Shown piece after piece: positions 25,732-34,336 of a stretch of 64,000 nucleotides of DNA. The number at the start of each line of letters is the position of its first letter. Position 1 is the stretch's first letter. Source of the stretch: CAMDHY01 sp046156265 (GTDB lineage Bacteria > Pseudomonadota > Alphaproteobacteria > Rhizobiales > Segnochrobactraceae); contig NZ_JAWDIR010000033.1 of the NCBI RefSeq assembly GCF_046156265.1, positions 248,001 through 312,000 of the forward strand, written 5' to 3'. The notes under the pieces are model-generated. The model was not told the DNA's origin. It saw only the letters and a program-made list of their open reading frames with translations, and ran no database searches. The translations under genes and the position numbers were made by a program.

Positions 25732-26487
25732 ATGCCGACCCCGACCAGACAGAACCGCGTGCGGCTGCGCCGTATCCGGCACATGGACTACGACCTCGTC
25801 CGCAACGTCTCCTTCCAGTCGCTGTCGTTCTTCGGCACCATCGCGCTGCTCGTCGCCGTCGCCTTCAACATGGGCATGTTCGCCCGCTTCGGCATGCTGT
25901 TCATCTCCGTCCTCAACCCGCGGGACATGGTGATGACGGCGTTCGTGGTGATCGCCTTCCTGTCGATCTTCTACGGGGCCTCGCTCGCGCTCGTCTCCCA
26001 GGCGACGCTTGCCTACGAGATCCTGACGGTGCTGCGCCGCCGCCGGCCGAAAGGCATGATGTGGCACTTCCTCGTCGCCGCCGGGGCGAGCCTGATCATC
26101 GCCGTCCTGCTGATCGGCTTCTTCTACCGCTTCGCCACCTATCGCGGCATGACGGTACCGCCGGCCTTGCTGATCGTGCTGGCCCTCTCGCTGGTCGTCC
26201 TCGTGCTCTCGTCGGCCTTCATCACCGCGGCGAGCCGGCGGACGGTGATCGCGCTCGGTGCCCTGCACGTCGCCTCGCTCGCCTTCACCAGCGTGGTGTT
26301 CGGCAACATCGTCACCGTGATGCGCGAGAACTTCCCGAGCACCATCGTCTTCAACGACGGCAAGGAGGTGGTGGCCGGTGTAGTGCTCGTCACCAGCGAC
26401 GCCGTGTTCTACCGGCTGCCGCTGGAGGGCGGCGGCTTCACCTCGCACTATGCCCGGTCGGCCGTCGTCGCCAACATTCGTCAGTGA
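25732..26487 (+). CDS. Integral membrane protein of unknown function
   Basis: 251 residues from ATG 25732; an in-frame GTG at 25645 and an ATG at 25783 are alternatives, and none has a clear ribosome-binding site. After a basic N-terminus (RQNRVRLRRIRHMDYDLV) there are about five hydrophobic segments, for example FFGTIALLVAVAFNMGMF, AFVVIAFLSIFYGASLALV, FLVAAGASLIIAVLLIGFFY and ALLIVLALSLVVLVLSSAF. The C-terminal about 50 residues (NDGKEVVAGVVLVTSDAVFY) are soluble. I do not recognise the family. It lies upstream of ruvB on the same strand with an 84-base gap. Confidence 0.65.
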   Translation: MPTPTRQNRVRLRRIRHMDYDLVRNVSFQSLSFFGTIALLVAVAFNMGMFARFGMLFISVLNPRDMVMTAFVVIAFLSIFYGASLALVSQATLAYEILTVLRRRRPKGMMWHFLVAAGASLIIAVLLIGFFYRFATYRGMTVPPALLIVLALSLVVLVLSSAFITAASRRTVIALGALHVASLAFTSVVFGNIVTVMRENFPSTIVFNDGKEVVAGVVLVTSDAVFYRLPLEGGGFTSHYARSAVVANIRQ

Positions 26488-26571
26488 CGACCGTCTGCCG
26501 GCGGGCCGGTCCGTGGCGCAGCCGTGTTATGGCAGGCTGATGTGTAAGGCAGCGATTCGCTGCGGGCGGCC

Positions 26572-27612
26572 ATGACCGAGCCGGCCCGCCTCATCTCGCC
26601 GGAGCGGCGCGGCGATGACGTCGACACGGCCCTGCGGCCGCAGCGTCTCGCCGACTTCGTCGGCCAGCGACGGGTCTGCGACAATCTCTCGGTGTTCGTC
26701 GAGGCGGCGCGATCGCGTGGCGAGGCGCTCGATCATGTGCTGCTGGTCGGACCGCCCGGGCTCGGCAAGACGACGCTCGCGCAGATCGTCGCGCGCGAGC
26801 TCGGCGCCTCCTTCAAGGCGACCGCCGGCCCGGTGATCGCCAAGGCGGGCGACCTCGCGGCGCTCCTGACCAATCTCGAGGACCGCGACGTCCTGTTCAT
26901 CGACGAGATCCACCGGCTGTCGCCGGCCGTCGAGGAGATCCTCTATCCGGCGATGGAGGACTTCGTCCTCGACCTCATCATCGGCGAGGGGCCGGCGGCG
27001 CGTTCGGTGCGCATCGACCTCGCCCGCTTCACGCTGGTCGGCGCGACGACGCGGCTCGGCCTCTTGACGAACCCGCTGCGCGACCGCTTCGGCATCCCGC
27101 TCAGGCTCGAGTTTTACGGGATCGACGAGCTCGAATCGATCGTCCGGCGCGGCGCCGGGCTGCTCGGCATCGGCCTGTCGGACGATGGCGCCACCGAGAT
27201 CGCCCGCCGCGCCCGCGGTACGCCGCGTATCGCCGGCCGGCTCTTGCGCCGCGTCCGCGACTTCGCCGCCGTCGCCGGCAGCACCGTCATCGACCGGCGG
27301 GTCGCCGATGACGCGCTGCTGCGGCTGGAGGTCGACGCCGCCGGCCTCGACACCCTCGATCGGCGCTATCTCAGGGTGATCGCCGAGAGTTTTTCCGGCG
27401 GGCCGGTCGGCATCGAGACGATCGCCGCGGCACTGTCCGAGCCGCGCGATGCGCTGGAAGAGATCGTCGAGCCGTTCCTGATCCAGCTCGGCCACGTGCA
27501 GCGGACGCCACGCGGGCGGCTGCTGACGCCTGCGGCGTTCCGCCATCTCGGGCTGACGCCGCCGGCGACCCTGCCGGCGGACCAGATGGGGCTGTTCGGC
27601 GCCGACGACTGA
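26572..27612 (+). CDS. ruvB: Holliday junction branch-migration ATPase RuvB
   Basis: 346 residues, full length. RuvB is the hexameric AAA+ motor that, with RuvA, drives branch migration of Holliday junctions cut by RuvC. Motifs: LRPQRLADFVGQ, Walker A GPPGLGKTTLAQ (about 64), Walker B VLFIDEIHRLSP (about 106), LVGATTRLGLLTNPLRDRFG (sensor 1 and arginine finger region), then GTPRIAGRLLRRVRDFA and a winged-helix C-terminus (VEPFLIQLGHVQRTPRGR). Unusually, ruvC and ruvA are not upstream and tol-pal genes are not downstream. Confidence 0.96.
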   Translation: MTEPARLISPERRGDDVDTALRPQRLADFVGQRRVCDNLSVFVEAARSRGEALDHVLLVGPPGLGKTTLAQIVARELGASFKATAGPVIAKAGDLAALLTNLEDRDVLFIDEIHRLSPAVEEILYPAMEDFVLDLIIGEGPAARSVRIDLARFTLVGATTRLGLLTNPLRDRFGIPLRLEFYGIDELESIVRRGAGLLGIGLSDDGATEIARRARGTPRIAGRLLRRVRDFAAVAGSTVIDRRVADDALLRLEVDAAGLDTLDRRYLRVIAESFSGGPVGIETIAAALSEPRDALEEIVEPFLIQLGHVQRTPRGRLLTPAAFRHLGLTPPATLPADQMGLFGADD

Positions 27613-27687
27613 GGCGCGCACTTCGGCCGGGCCGGCGGCGCTGAAAGGTCCCAGGCGCGGCGCGCAACAATGGCGCGACCGCCGGCC

Positions 27688-29736
27688 TCAGTTGGCCGGC
27701 TCGGCCGCCCAGGCGGTGATCGCCTCGTCGATGGCGGCGGCGCCCGCCGAGCCCTTTTCGACCGTCAGGATGGCGCGGCGGCCGTTGTCGTAGAGCATCG
27801 GCAGGTCGATCCAGCCGCGGTCCTTCAGGAGCTCGAGATTGTGCGTGACGTCGGTCTCCGACGCCGACAGCGCGATCCAGAACAGACCGTCTGAGACGCG
27901 CGCCGAGGCGCCGATGAGGGCGTCGCCACGGGCGTTCTCCGTCACCTTCATGATCAGGCCGGGCAGGTTGGAGATGCCGCCGCCGGGGAACTCAACCGGC
28001 AGCTCGAAGGCGACCTCTATCAGGTGGCTCGCCGGCAGCGCGTCGTCGCGGTTGCGGCGGAAGATGATCGTCGTCGTCGCATCCCGCTCGGGCACGGCGA
28101 TGGTCGCCCGCACGATCGGCTCGGGCGGCGCGCCGCCGATCGATTCGCGCACCATCTCCCACTTCACGTCGCCGTTGAGCGCCGCGCCCTTGGCACCGGC
28201 GGTCTCGCCCTCCTCGTAGAGGATGCCGCGCGACGGGCCGGTCATGCCGGCGGCCTCGGGTGTGGGCGCCGTCTCCGGCGCGTCGGCGGGTGGTGCGGTG
28301 CCGTCCGCGGGCGGGGTGCCGGCAGCGGGATCGCCAGCCGCCGAGGCCGCGGGATCGGAGGTCGGGGTCGTCTGCGGCGTGACGATGCGGGTGGTGGGAA
28401 CGGCCCGGGTGTCGGCGGGGGTGTCGGTGGGCGTGCCCGCCGGGGTGCCGTTCTGGCCGTTCGCCGGCGGCAGGCGGTCCTCGTCCTTGGCGACGAGGGG
28501 CTCGCCGTTCGGCTGGGCCGGCGTCGTGGTGCGCCGCTGCACCGGCGGCTCCTCGGCGACCAGAGCCTCGACCTGGGCGAGCAGCGCGTCGCGGTAGACG
28601 TAGGCCAGCGCCGCGCCGCCGGCGACCAGCACCAGCACGACGAGGGCGGCGATCAGCGGGCCGTAGTTGCGGCGGCGCCGCTTCGGCAGCCGCAGCGGCG
28701 GCGTGTCGGCGGCGACCGGCGTCGGCCAGGCGCCATCATCGGGGTCGGTGTCCGTCGCCGGCACGACCGCGTCGCCGGTCGCTTCGTCGTCGCGATCCGC
28801 AGCCGCCTCGTCGGTGCGGCCGAGCCGCGCCAGCCGGCGCTTCTCCTTGCGGGCCTGACGCTCCTCGCGGCTGCGGCCGCGATCGTCGCCCTCGCCATCA
28901 TCGGCATCGTCGCCCGTGAGCGGCGCCGCGGGTGCGAGCGGGGCTGCCGATGCGAGCGGCGGCACCGGTCGGGTCACGTCGAGGCGCGGGGCCGGCACGG
29001 CGGGGTCCGGCTCGCCGGCGCGGCGCACCGCGATGCGGGGCGCGTCGGAGCGCGTCGCGTCGTCGTCGCCGGTCGGCTCGCGGCGCATCGCCTCCAGCGG
29101 CGGTGCGCTCCTGGCGCTTGCCGGGACGTCGGCGCGAGGGGCGACAACCGGGGCGTCGCCGCGGGCTGGAACGTCGATGCGCGGCGCCGGACGGACCGGG
29201 TCGGCGCGCCGCGGCGGCGCCGGGACGCCGGCCTCGGTGGCCGGGGACTCCGATCGCGGCGGTGCCGGGGGACGGACGGGGTCCGGGCGCGGGGCAGGAT
29301 CGGGGCGCGGGGCGGCGGACCGCACCGGCTCGCCGGCGTCGGCACCCGGCGCGTCGGCGCGGGGCGGCTCGGGACGATCCGGCTCGGGACGGGTGGGTTC
29401 CGGACGTGCGGGTTCCGGACGTGCGGGTTCCGGGCGGGGTGCCTCGGCGCGCGCCACGGGCGGGCGCGGCGGCTCGCGGCGCGGCTCTAGCGGAGCGGCC
29501 GGGGCCGTGGGACGCGGCGTGGCGGTGCGGGCGACGTCCGCCTCGATGCGGCGCACCGCTTCCTCGAGCGACAGGCGCTGCTTGGCGATCTCGGCCGCCG
29601 GCAACGGCGGCTGAATGGTCTCGAGCTGGCGGACGAGAGCCGCGCGCGCCTTGTCGTAGATCGCGCGCCGGCCAGCGCCGGTATTCTCGGGGAGCGCGGC
29701 CACGGCCCGCTGCAGCACGGTGTAGTAGTCTGCCAT
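27688..29736 (-). CDS. Large single-pass membrane protein with Pro-rich linkers, function unknown
   Basis: 682 residues. Residues 1-about 65 are helical (YYTVLQRAVAALPENTGAGR). Residues about 70-330 are Pro/Arg/Ala/Asp-rich low complexity with a pentapeptide repeat PEPxR. One hydrophobic helix (YGPLIAALVVLVLVAGGAAL) lies near residues 355-377. A second low-complexity linker then leads to a compact C-terminal domain (about 490-682) ending in KDRGWIDLPMLYDNGRRA and EKGSAGAAAIDEAI. The layout suggests a cytoplasmic N-terminal part and a periplasmic C-terminal domain. I recall similar hypothetical proteins encoded next to purA in Hyphomicrobiales, but no function. Confidence 0.75.
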   Translation of the reverse strand: MADYYTVLQRAVAALPENTGAGRRAIYDKARAALVRQLETIQPPLPAAEIAKQRLSLEEAVRRIEADVARTATPRPTAPAAPLEPRREPPRPPVARAEAPRPEPARPEPARPEPTRPEPDRPEPPRADAPGADAGEPVRSAAPRPDPAPRPDPVRPPAPPRSESPATEAGVPAPPRRADPVRPAPRIDVPARGDAPVVAPRADVPASARSAPPLEAMRREPTGDDDATRSDAPRIAVRRAGEPDPAVPAPRLDVTRPVPPLASAAPLAPAAPLTGDDADDGEGDDRGRSREERQARKEKRRLARLGRTDEAAADRDDEATGDAVVPATDTDPDDGAWPTPVAADTPPLRLPKRRRRNYGPLIAALVVLVLVAGGAALAYVYRDALLAQVEALVAEEPPVQRRTTTPAQPNGEPLVAKDEDRLPPANGQNGTPAGTPTDTPADTRAVPTTRIVTPQTTPTSDPAASAAGDPAAGTPPADGTAPPADAPETAPTPEAAGMTGPSRGILYEEGETAGAKGAALNGDVKWEMVRESIGGAPPEPIVRATIAVPERDATTTIIFRRNRDDALPASHLIEVAFELPVEFPGGGISNLPGLIMKVTENARGDALIGASARVSDGLFWIALSASETDVTHNLELLKDRGWIDLPMLYDNGRRAILTVEKGSAGAAAIDEAITAWAAEPAN
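29366..29440. repeat. Five-unit 15-bp tandem repeat inside the Pro-rich membrane-protein gene
   Basis: Five 15-base units (29366-29380, 29381-29395, 29396-29410, 29411-29425, 29426-29440). Units 3 and 4 are identical (GGTTCCGGACGTGCG) and the others differ at a few bases. Read on the minus strand they encode PEPxR pentapeptides. The 15-base period keeps the frame, so copy-number change by slippage would alter only linker length. Confidence 0.85.
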
Positions 29737-29899
29737 GCCCTGTCCGGTCGGTGCCCTATCGGTATCGTCCGTGCGCCGTGCCGCCTACGCGTGCCCGCCG
29801 GCTTTTTCGAGGCGGACCCATGTGAAGCGGACGACGGGTGAGGATGGTCCCGCGGCGACGGGCGCGATGCCCGGCCGAAGCAGTAACGCAGCCTAGCTC

Positions 29900-31192
29900 T
29901 TAGCTTTGAAACGGGTCCGCGACAAGGATGGTGTCCTCGCGCTCGGGGCTGGTCGACAGCATGGCCACCGGCGCGCCGATCAGTTCCTCGACGTGGCGGA
30001 CGTACTTGATCGCCTGGGCCGGAAGTTCCGCCCAGGTGCGGGCGCCCTTCGTCGTCTCCTTCCAGCCGGCCATCGTCTCGTAGACGGGCTCGACGCGCGC
30101 CTGCGCCGACTGTTCGGCCGGCAGGAAATCGAGCTCGCGGCCGTCGAGGCGGTAGCCGACGCAGATCTTCAGCTCGTCGAGGCCGTCGAGCACGTCGAGC
30201 TTGGTCAGCGCGATGCCGTCGATGCCGGCGGTGCGCACGGTCTGGCGGACGAGGGCCGCGTCGAACCAGCCGCAGCGCCGCTTGCGGCCGGTGACGGTGC
30301 CGAACTCGTGGCCACGCTCGCCGAGGAAGTCGCCGATCGCGTCCTTCAGCTCGGTCGGGAACGGTCCCTCGCCGACGCGCGTCGTGTAGGCCTTGGTGAT
30401 GCCGAGCACGTAGTCGAGCGCGCCGGGGCCGATGCCGGCGCCGGCGGCGGCCTGGCCGGCCACCGTGTTCGACGACGTCACGAACGGGTAGGTGCCATGA
30501 TCGATGTCGAGGAGCGCCCCCTGGGCGCCCTCGAACAGGATGCGCCGGCCCTCGCGCCGGGCCTGGTCGAGGATGCGCCAGGTGGCGTCCATGAACGGCA
30601 GCACCTGGTCGGCGACGCTCGCGAGCTCGTCATAGAGAACGGCGGCCTCCACCTCGGGCTCGCCGAGCCCGCGCCGGAGCGCGTTGTGGTGGGCGAGCAG
30701 GCGGTCGATCTTGGCGGGCAGCGTCGAGAGGTCGGCGAGGTCGACGAGGCGGATGGCGCGGCGGCCGACCTTGTCCTCGTAGGCCGGGCCGATGCCGCGC
30801 TTGGTGGTGCCGATCTTCGTGCCGGTGGTGGCGTTCTCGCGCAGGGCGTCGAGGTCGCGGTGGACGGAGAGGATCAGCGAGACGTTGTCGGCGATCTTCA
30901 GGGTCGCAGGCGACACGGCGACACCCTGGGCCGCGAGCTTGGCGATCTCGCTGACGAGGGCGTGCGGGTCGAGGACGACGCCGTTGCCGATGACGCCGAG
31001 CTTGCCGGGCCGCACGACGCCGGAGGGCAGCAGTGACAGCTTGTAGCTGACACCGTCGATGACGAGGGTGTGGCCGGCATTGTGGCCGCCCTGGAAGCGC
31101 ACGACGACGTCGGCGCGTTCCGACAGCCAGTCGACGATCTTGCCCTTCCCCTCGTCGCCCCACTGCGACCCGACGACGACGACGTTGCCCAT
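29900..31192 (-). CDS. purA: Adenylosuccinate synthetase
   Basis: 430 residues from ATG 31190-31192, with an AGGAAAG ribosome-binding site seven bases upstream. It makes adenylosuccinate from IMP, aspartate and GTP, the first committed step to AMP. Motifs: VVVGSQWGDEGKGKIVDWL (P-loop), RFQGGHNAGHTLV, TTKRGIGPAYEDK, LFEGAQGALLDIDHGTYP, VTSSNTVAGQAA, KAYTTRVGEGPFPTEL and TVTGRKRRCGWFDA. Length and motif order are standard. It is transcribed toward the 682-residue membrane-protein gene, with a 163-base gap in which I see no gene. Confidence 0.97.
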   Translation of the reverse strand: MGNVVVVGSQWGDEGKGKIVDWLSERADVVVRFQGGHNAGHTLVIDGVSYKLSLLPSGVVRPGKLGVIGNGVVLDPHALVSEIAKLAAQGVAVSPATLKIADNVSLILSVHRDLDALRENATTGTKIGTTKRGIGPAYEDKVGRRAIRLVDLADLSTLPAKIDRLLAHHNALRRGLGEPEVEAAVLYDELASVADQVLPFMDATWRILDQARREGRRILFEGAQGALLDIDHGTYPFVTSSNTVAGQAAAGAGIGPGALDYVLGITKAYTTRVGEGPFPTELKDAIGDFLGERGHEFGTVTGRKRRCGWFDAALVRQTVRTAGIDGIALTKLDVLDGLDELKICVGYRLDGRELDFLPAEQSAQARVEPVYETMAGWKETTKGARTWAELPAQAIKYVRHVEELIGAPVAMLSTSPEREDTILVADPFQS

Positions 31193-31299
31193 GACGCTTT
31201 CCTCGGACGTTGCGCGCACAACGCAGCGCCGCCCGGGTGGCCGGGCGGCGTTGACGAGGCTCTATAGCGGAAAGAGGCGCGCGTTTCGAGGCGTCGTCG

Positions 31300-31932
31300 T
31301 CAGACCGTCGCAAACACCCGTTCCGACGGGTAGGGCTCGCGCCAGGCGTCGATGGCGTTCAGCCGGTCGTGCCAGCGCGCGACGGCCGGGTAGTCGCCGA
31401 GCGGGATCCGGGCCTCCTCGGCATAGGGCAGCGTCGCGGCGACGGCGAAGTCGGCGATCGTCGGGGCATCGCCGACGAGCCAGGCACGGCCGGCGAGATG
31501 GTCGTCGAGGACGGCTGCGAACGGACGCAGGCGGGTGGTCGCCTCCTCGACGGCGGCCCGGTCGGGGGCGCCGATGGCGAACTTCGCCTTGATAACGTGC
31601 TCGAAATATAGCGTGCCGGCGTGGCTGGAGAAGTGGTCGGCGTCCCAGCTGAGCCAGCGCATCACCTCGATCAGGCGGGCGTCGTCGGTCGGCAGGAAGT
31701 CCGATCCGGTCTTGCGGGCGAGGTAGGCCATGATGGCGTTCGCCTCCCACAGGCGGAACTCGCCGTCGGTCAGCACCGGCACCTTGCCATTGGGGTTGAT
31801 GGCGAGGAATTCGGGCCGCTTGTGCTCGCCCTTGCCGAGATCGACCGGGACGAAGGTCACGGGGGCATCGAGATAGCGGGCGGCGGCGCAGGCCTTCCGC
31901 GGGTTCATGGTGTCGGAGAAGTAGAGCTTCAT
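31300..31932 (-). CDS. Glutathione S-transferase family protein (1)
   Basis: 210 residues. The N-terminal thioredoxin-like half has KLYFSDTMNPRKACAAARY, LAINPNGKVPVLTDGEF and LWEANAIMAYLARK, where the cis-Pro and Glu/Ala glutathione-binding residues lie. The C-terminal helical half ends with AWLVGDAPTIADFAVAATL, the conserved N-capping/Asp motif of GSTs. Probably a cytosolic detoxification or thiol-transfer enzyme; the electrophile is unknown. It lies between purA and the repeat element at 32.07 kb. Confidence 0.88.
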   Translation of the reverse strand: MKLYFSDTMNPRKACAAARYLDAPVTFVPVDLGKGEHKRPEFLAINPNGKVPVLTDGEFRLWEANAIMAYLARKTGSDFLPTDDARLIEVMRWLSWDADHFSSHAGTLYFEHVIKAKFAIGAPDRAAVEEATTRLRPFAAVLDDHLAGRAWLVGDAPTIADFAVAATLPYAEEARIPLGDYPAVARWHDRLNAIDAWREPYPSERVFATV

Positions 31933-32070
31933 GGCGGGGTCTCCCTGACGGGTCGGGGGCCGACCGGGACAGTCGGTCCATTACTAAACCAAGTAGTAAA
32001 GTATGTGGCCTGAGCCACCCGAGTCAAGGACGCCTGTCGAGGGCTCGCACCGACAGCCAAAGGCAGGGGC

Positions 32071-32227
32071 GAACCCTCCCCCCTCGCGGGGGAGGTCGGC
32101 GGCGCAGCCGCCGGGAGGGGGGTGCCGCGCGGGAGCGCGGCGGAAAGAACCTCTGCCCCGAGCGAGCGCCGAGTTCGGGGCTCCCCCCCTCCCTATCCTC
32201 CCCCGCGAGGGGGGAGGGTTTGCGCCG
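32071..32227. mobile_element. Gene-less inverted-repeat element related to the DUF559 element
   Basis: Left arm starts at 32071 (GAACCCTCCCCCC...) and carries a 15-16-base insertion that is itself a hairpin (GGCGGCGCAGCCGCC). The right arm at 32183-32227 ends ...GGGGGGAGGGTTT and matches the copy after pheS (44133-44177) at 43 of 45 positions. The arms are inverted and enclose about 60 bases, in the same outward arrangement as the pair bracketing the DUF559 gene. The base run after the left arm (GTGCCGCG) resembles the ATGCCGCG with which the DUF559 gene begins, so this could be a deletion derivative. It fills most of the 379-base gap between the GST and ArsR-type genes. Confidence 0.75.
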
Positions 32228-32275
32228 TACCTTGGTCGCGCGCGCCGGACTTCGTCGCCCCGTCGTTCCGCACAC

Positions 32276-32304
32276 TTGACCTCCGGGGCCGACCGCACCA
32301 TAGT
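32276..32304 (+). promoter_or_regulatory. Predicted sigma-70 promoter of a leaderless ArsR-type transcript
   Basis: TTGACC at 32276-32281 (5 of 6 to TTGACA), a 17-base spacer, and CATAGT at 32299-32304 (4 of 6 to TATAAT). The expected transcription start falls at or next to the ATG at 32312, so the mRNA would be leaderless; no ribosome-binding site precedes this ATG. The direct repeats ATAGTTAA and ATGGTTAA overlapping the -10 and the start codon could be an autoregulatory operator. Confidence 0.5.
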
Positions 32305-32311
32305 TAACTCT

Positions 32312-32707
32312 ATGGTTAATCAAACCCACCCTTCGCTCGACCGCACGTTCGCCGCGCTCGCCGATCCGACACGGCGCGCCATCGTGGCGCGCCTCGGCGC
32401 GGAGGACGCGCTCAGCGTCAGCGAGCTCGCCCGCCCCTTCGCGATGTCGCTGCCGGCGGTGATGAAGCACCTCGACGTGCTCGGCGATGCGGGGCTGGTG
32501 TCGCGGACGAAGGTCGGCCGCACCGTCACCTGCCGGCTGGAGGCGGAGCCGATGCGCGAGGCGATGGCCTGGCTCGAGCGCTACGAGCGCTTCTGGACCG
32601 CGGGTCTCGACCGCCTGGTCGCCTTGGTCGAGGCGGACGCCGCCGCGGATCGTGCCGCCGCGCTGGCGCCCCCCGCCACCGAACCGCCAAAGGACGAGAC
32701 GCCATGA
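32312..32707 (+). CDS. ArsR-family winged-helix transcriptional regulator
   Basis: 131 residues from ATG 32312; the frame is open upstream but that part is repeat DNA. The ArsR fold is seen in FAALADPTRRAIVARLG, SVSELARPFAMSLPAVMKHL (recognition helix) and DAGLVSRTKVGRTVTCRL (wing). The usual metal-binding Cys residues are absent, as in the ArsR subgroup paired with AHSA1 proteins. Its stop overlaps the next start (ATGA), so it is coupled to the AHSA1 gene. It probably represses this operon, with an unknown inducer. Confidence 0.9.
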   Translation: MVNQTHPSLDRTFAALADPTRRAIVARLGAEDALSVSELARPFAMSLPAVMKHLDVLGDAGLVSRTKVGRTVTCRLEAEPMREAMAWLERYERFWTAGLDRLVALVEADAAADRAAALAPPATEPPKDETP

Positions 32708-33237
32708 GCCCTTCCCGCACCTTTGCCAGCACCTCAGCCGGCGGCCGCACCGCTTCCGGCATGCCCACTGGAGGGACGGTCGCCGACGCCAGCGCGGCCG
32801 CGGCGGGCAAGCCCAGCCTGATGCTGCGGCGTCACATCAAGGCACCGCCGGCCAAGGTCTACGACGCGTGGACGAGGCCGGAGCAACTCGCGAAGTGGTG
32901 GGGGCCGGAGGGCTCGGAGGTTGGCACCGCCGAGCTCGACGTGCGCGTCGGCGGCCGCTTCCGCATCCGCTTCGCCACGCCGGACGGCGAGCGGCACGGC
33001 GTCGGCGGTGCCTACCGCGAGGTGGTGGCGGGCGAGCGCCTCGTCTTCGACTGGGCCTGGCAGTCGACGCCGGAGCGGGTGTCGCTGGTGACGCTGCGCT
33101 TCGCCCCGGACGACGACGGCACGCTGTTCACGCTGATCCACGAACAGTTCTTCGACGAGCAGGCCCGCACCGGACACGAGCGAGGCTGGACCAGCAGCCT
33201 CGACCGGCTGGCGGCCCATCTCGAGGCCGCATCCTAG
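32704..33237 (+). CDS. SRPBCC/AHSA1-domain protein
   Basis: 177 residues overlapping the ArsR-type stop by four bases. After a Ser/Ala/Gly-rich N-terminus (about 1-38) comes a START-like AHSA1 domain: RRHIKAPPAKVYDAWTRPEQ, KWWGPEGSEV, DVRVGGRFRIRF, YREVVAGERLVFDWAW, then HEQFFDEQARTGHERGW and SSLDRLAAHL at the end. This ArsR-AHSA1 pair is common in bacteria; the AHSA1 protein is presumed to bind a small hydrophobic ligand or act in stress response, but its role is not established. Confidence 0.9.
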   Translation: MSPSRTFASTSAGGRTASGMPTGGTVADASAAAAGKPSLMLRRHIKAPPAKVYDAWTRPEQLAKWWGPEGSEVGTAELDVRVGGRFRIRFATPDGERHGVGGAYREVVAGERLVFDWAWQSTPERVSLVTLRFAPDDDGTLFTLIHEQFFDEQARTGHERGWTSSLDRLAAHLEAAS

Positions 33238-33310
33238 GGCGACGCGGGTCGCGCGCCGGGCCGGGCGGAACCGGCGCGGCGGCATTTACATTCCGACGAC
33301 GGCGGGGATT

Positions 33311-34327
33311 ATGGCGTCCCCGCCGGGCACCCGTGCCCGCCCGACGTCAGCGGTTCCCCGCGCAAGCCGCTGGGTGCCGCCAGAATCAGCGCCGCCCATG
33401 ACCTCTCCGGCGATCGCGCGCGTGCGGCGTGCCTTCGACAATCCCTACCTGCTCCTGACGATCCCGCCGCTCTGCTGGGGCTCCAACATCGTGCTCGGGC
33501 GCTACATCGCCGGCCACGTGCCGCCGGTGGCACTGTCGGAGGTCCGCTGGATCGGCGCCTTCCTCATCCTCCTGCCGTTCACCCTCGGCCACATGCGGCG
33601 CGACTGGCCGGCGATCCGCCGCCACCTGCCGATCATGCTGCTGCTCTCGCTCACCGGCATCACCCTCTACAACACGCTCGCCTATGCCGCGTTGCAGGAG
33701 ACGGCGGCGCTCAACGGCCTGCTGATGCAGTCGGTGATGCCGCTGATGATCGGCGCCTGGTCGCTGATCCTCTACGGCGACCGGCTGACCCGCTTCCAGC
33801 TCGCCGGCATCCTGTGCTCGCTCGCCGGCGTCGTGGCGATCGTCACCCGCGGCGATCCGGCGACGATCCTGACGCTGACGGTCAACCGCGGCGACGCGAT
33901 CATGGTGGGGGCGGTGGCGATCTACGCGCTCTACTCGGCGCTCCTGAAGCGCCGGCCGGCGATCCACCCGATGTCGTTCCTCACCGTCACCATCGGCTTC
34001 GGCGCGGTGATGCTCGCCCCGGCCTATGTCTGGGAGATCTCCACCGGATACGTCTTCCGGGCCGACTGGCTGACGGTGGCGACGATCGTCTTCGTCATCC
34101 TGTTCCCGTCGCTGCTCGCCTATTTCGCCTTCAACCGCGGCGTCGGGATGATCGGGCCGAACCGCGCCGGGCCGTTCTTCCACCTGATCCCGGTGTTCGG
34201 CTCGGCGATGGCGATCGCCTTCCTTGGCGAGGCGCCGGCCTGGTATCACGGCGTCGGCTACGCCCTCGTGCTCGCCGGCGTGGCGCTGGCGCAGCGGCGG
34301 GCGCGGCCGACGAAGCCTGCTGGATGA
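33311..34327 (+). CDS. EamA/DMT-family transporter
   Basis: 338 residues from ATG 33311, or 309 if translation starts at ATG 33398; the first 29 residues are not part of the transporter fold. Ten hydrophobic segments form two EamA repeats: the first begins LLLTIPPLCWGSNIVLGRYI and contains LNGLLMQSVMPLMIGAWSLI, the second begins GDAIMVGAVAIYALYSALLK and ends YHGVGYALVLAGVALAQRR. Members export metabolites such as amino acids or nucleotides; the substrate cannot be assigned. It converges on ispA with a 9-base gap. Confidence 0.9.
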   Translation: MASPPGTRARPTSAVPRASRWVPPESAPPMTSPAIARVRRAFDNPYLLLTIPPLCWGSNIVLGRYIAGHVPPVALSEVRWIGAFLILLPFTLGHMRRDWPAIRRHLPIMLLLSLTGITLYNTLAYAALQETAALNGLLMQSVMPLMIGAWSLILYGDRLTRFQLAGILCSLAGVVAIVTRGDPATILTLTVNRGDAIMVGAVAIYALYSALLKRRPAIHPMSFLTVTIGFGAVMLAPAYVWEISTGYVFRADWLTVATIVFVILFPSLLAYFAFNRGVGMIGPNRAGPFFHLIPVFGSAMAIAFLGEAPAWYHGVGYALVLAGVALAQRRARPTKPAG

Positions 34328-34336
34328 GTCTGCCGG

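Noticed and set aside
32122..32307. 61-codon frame inside the inverted-repeat element at 32 kb
   Set aside because: Encoded mostly by repeat DNA; no domain. Considered a possible remnant of the DUF559 start, not a gene.
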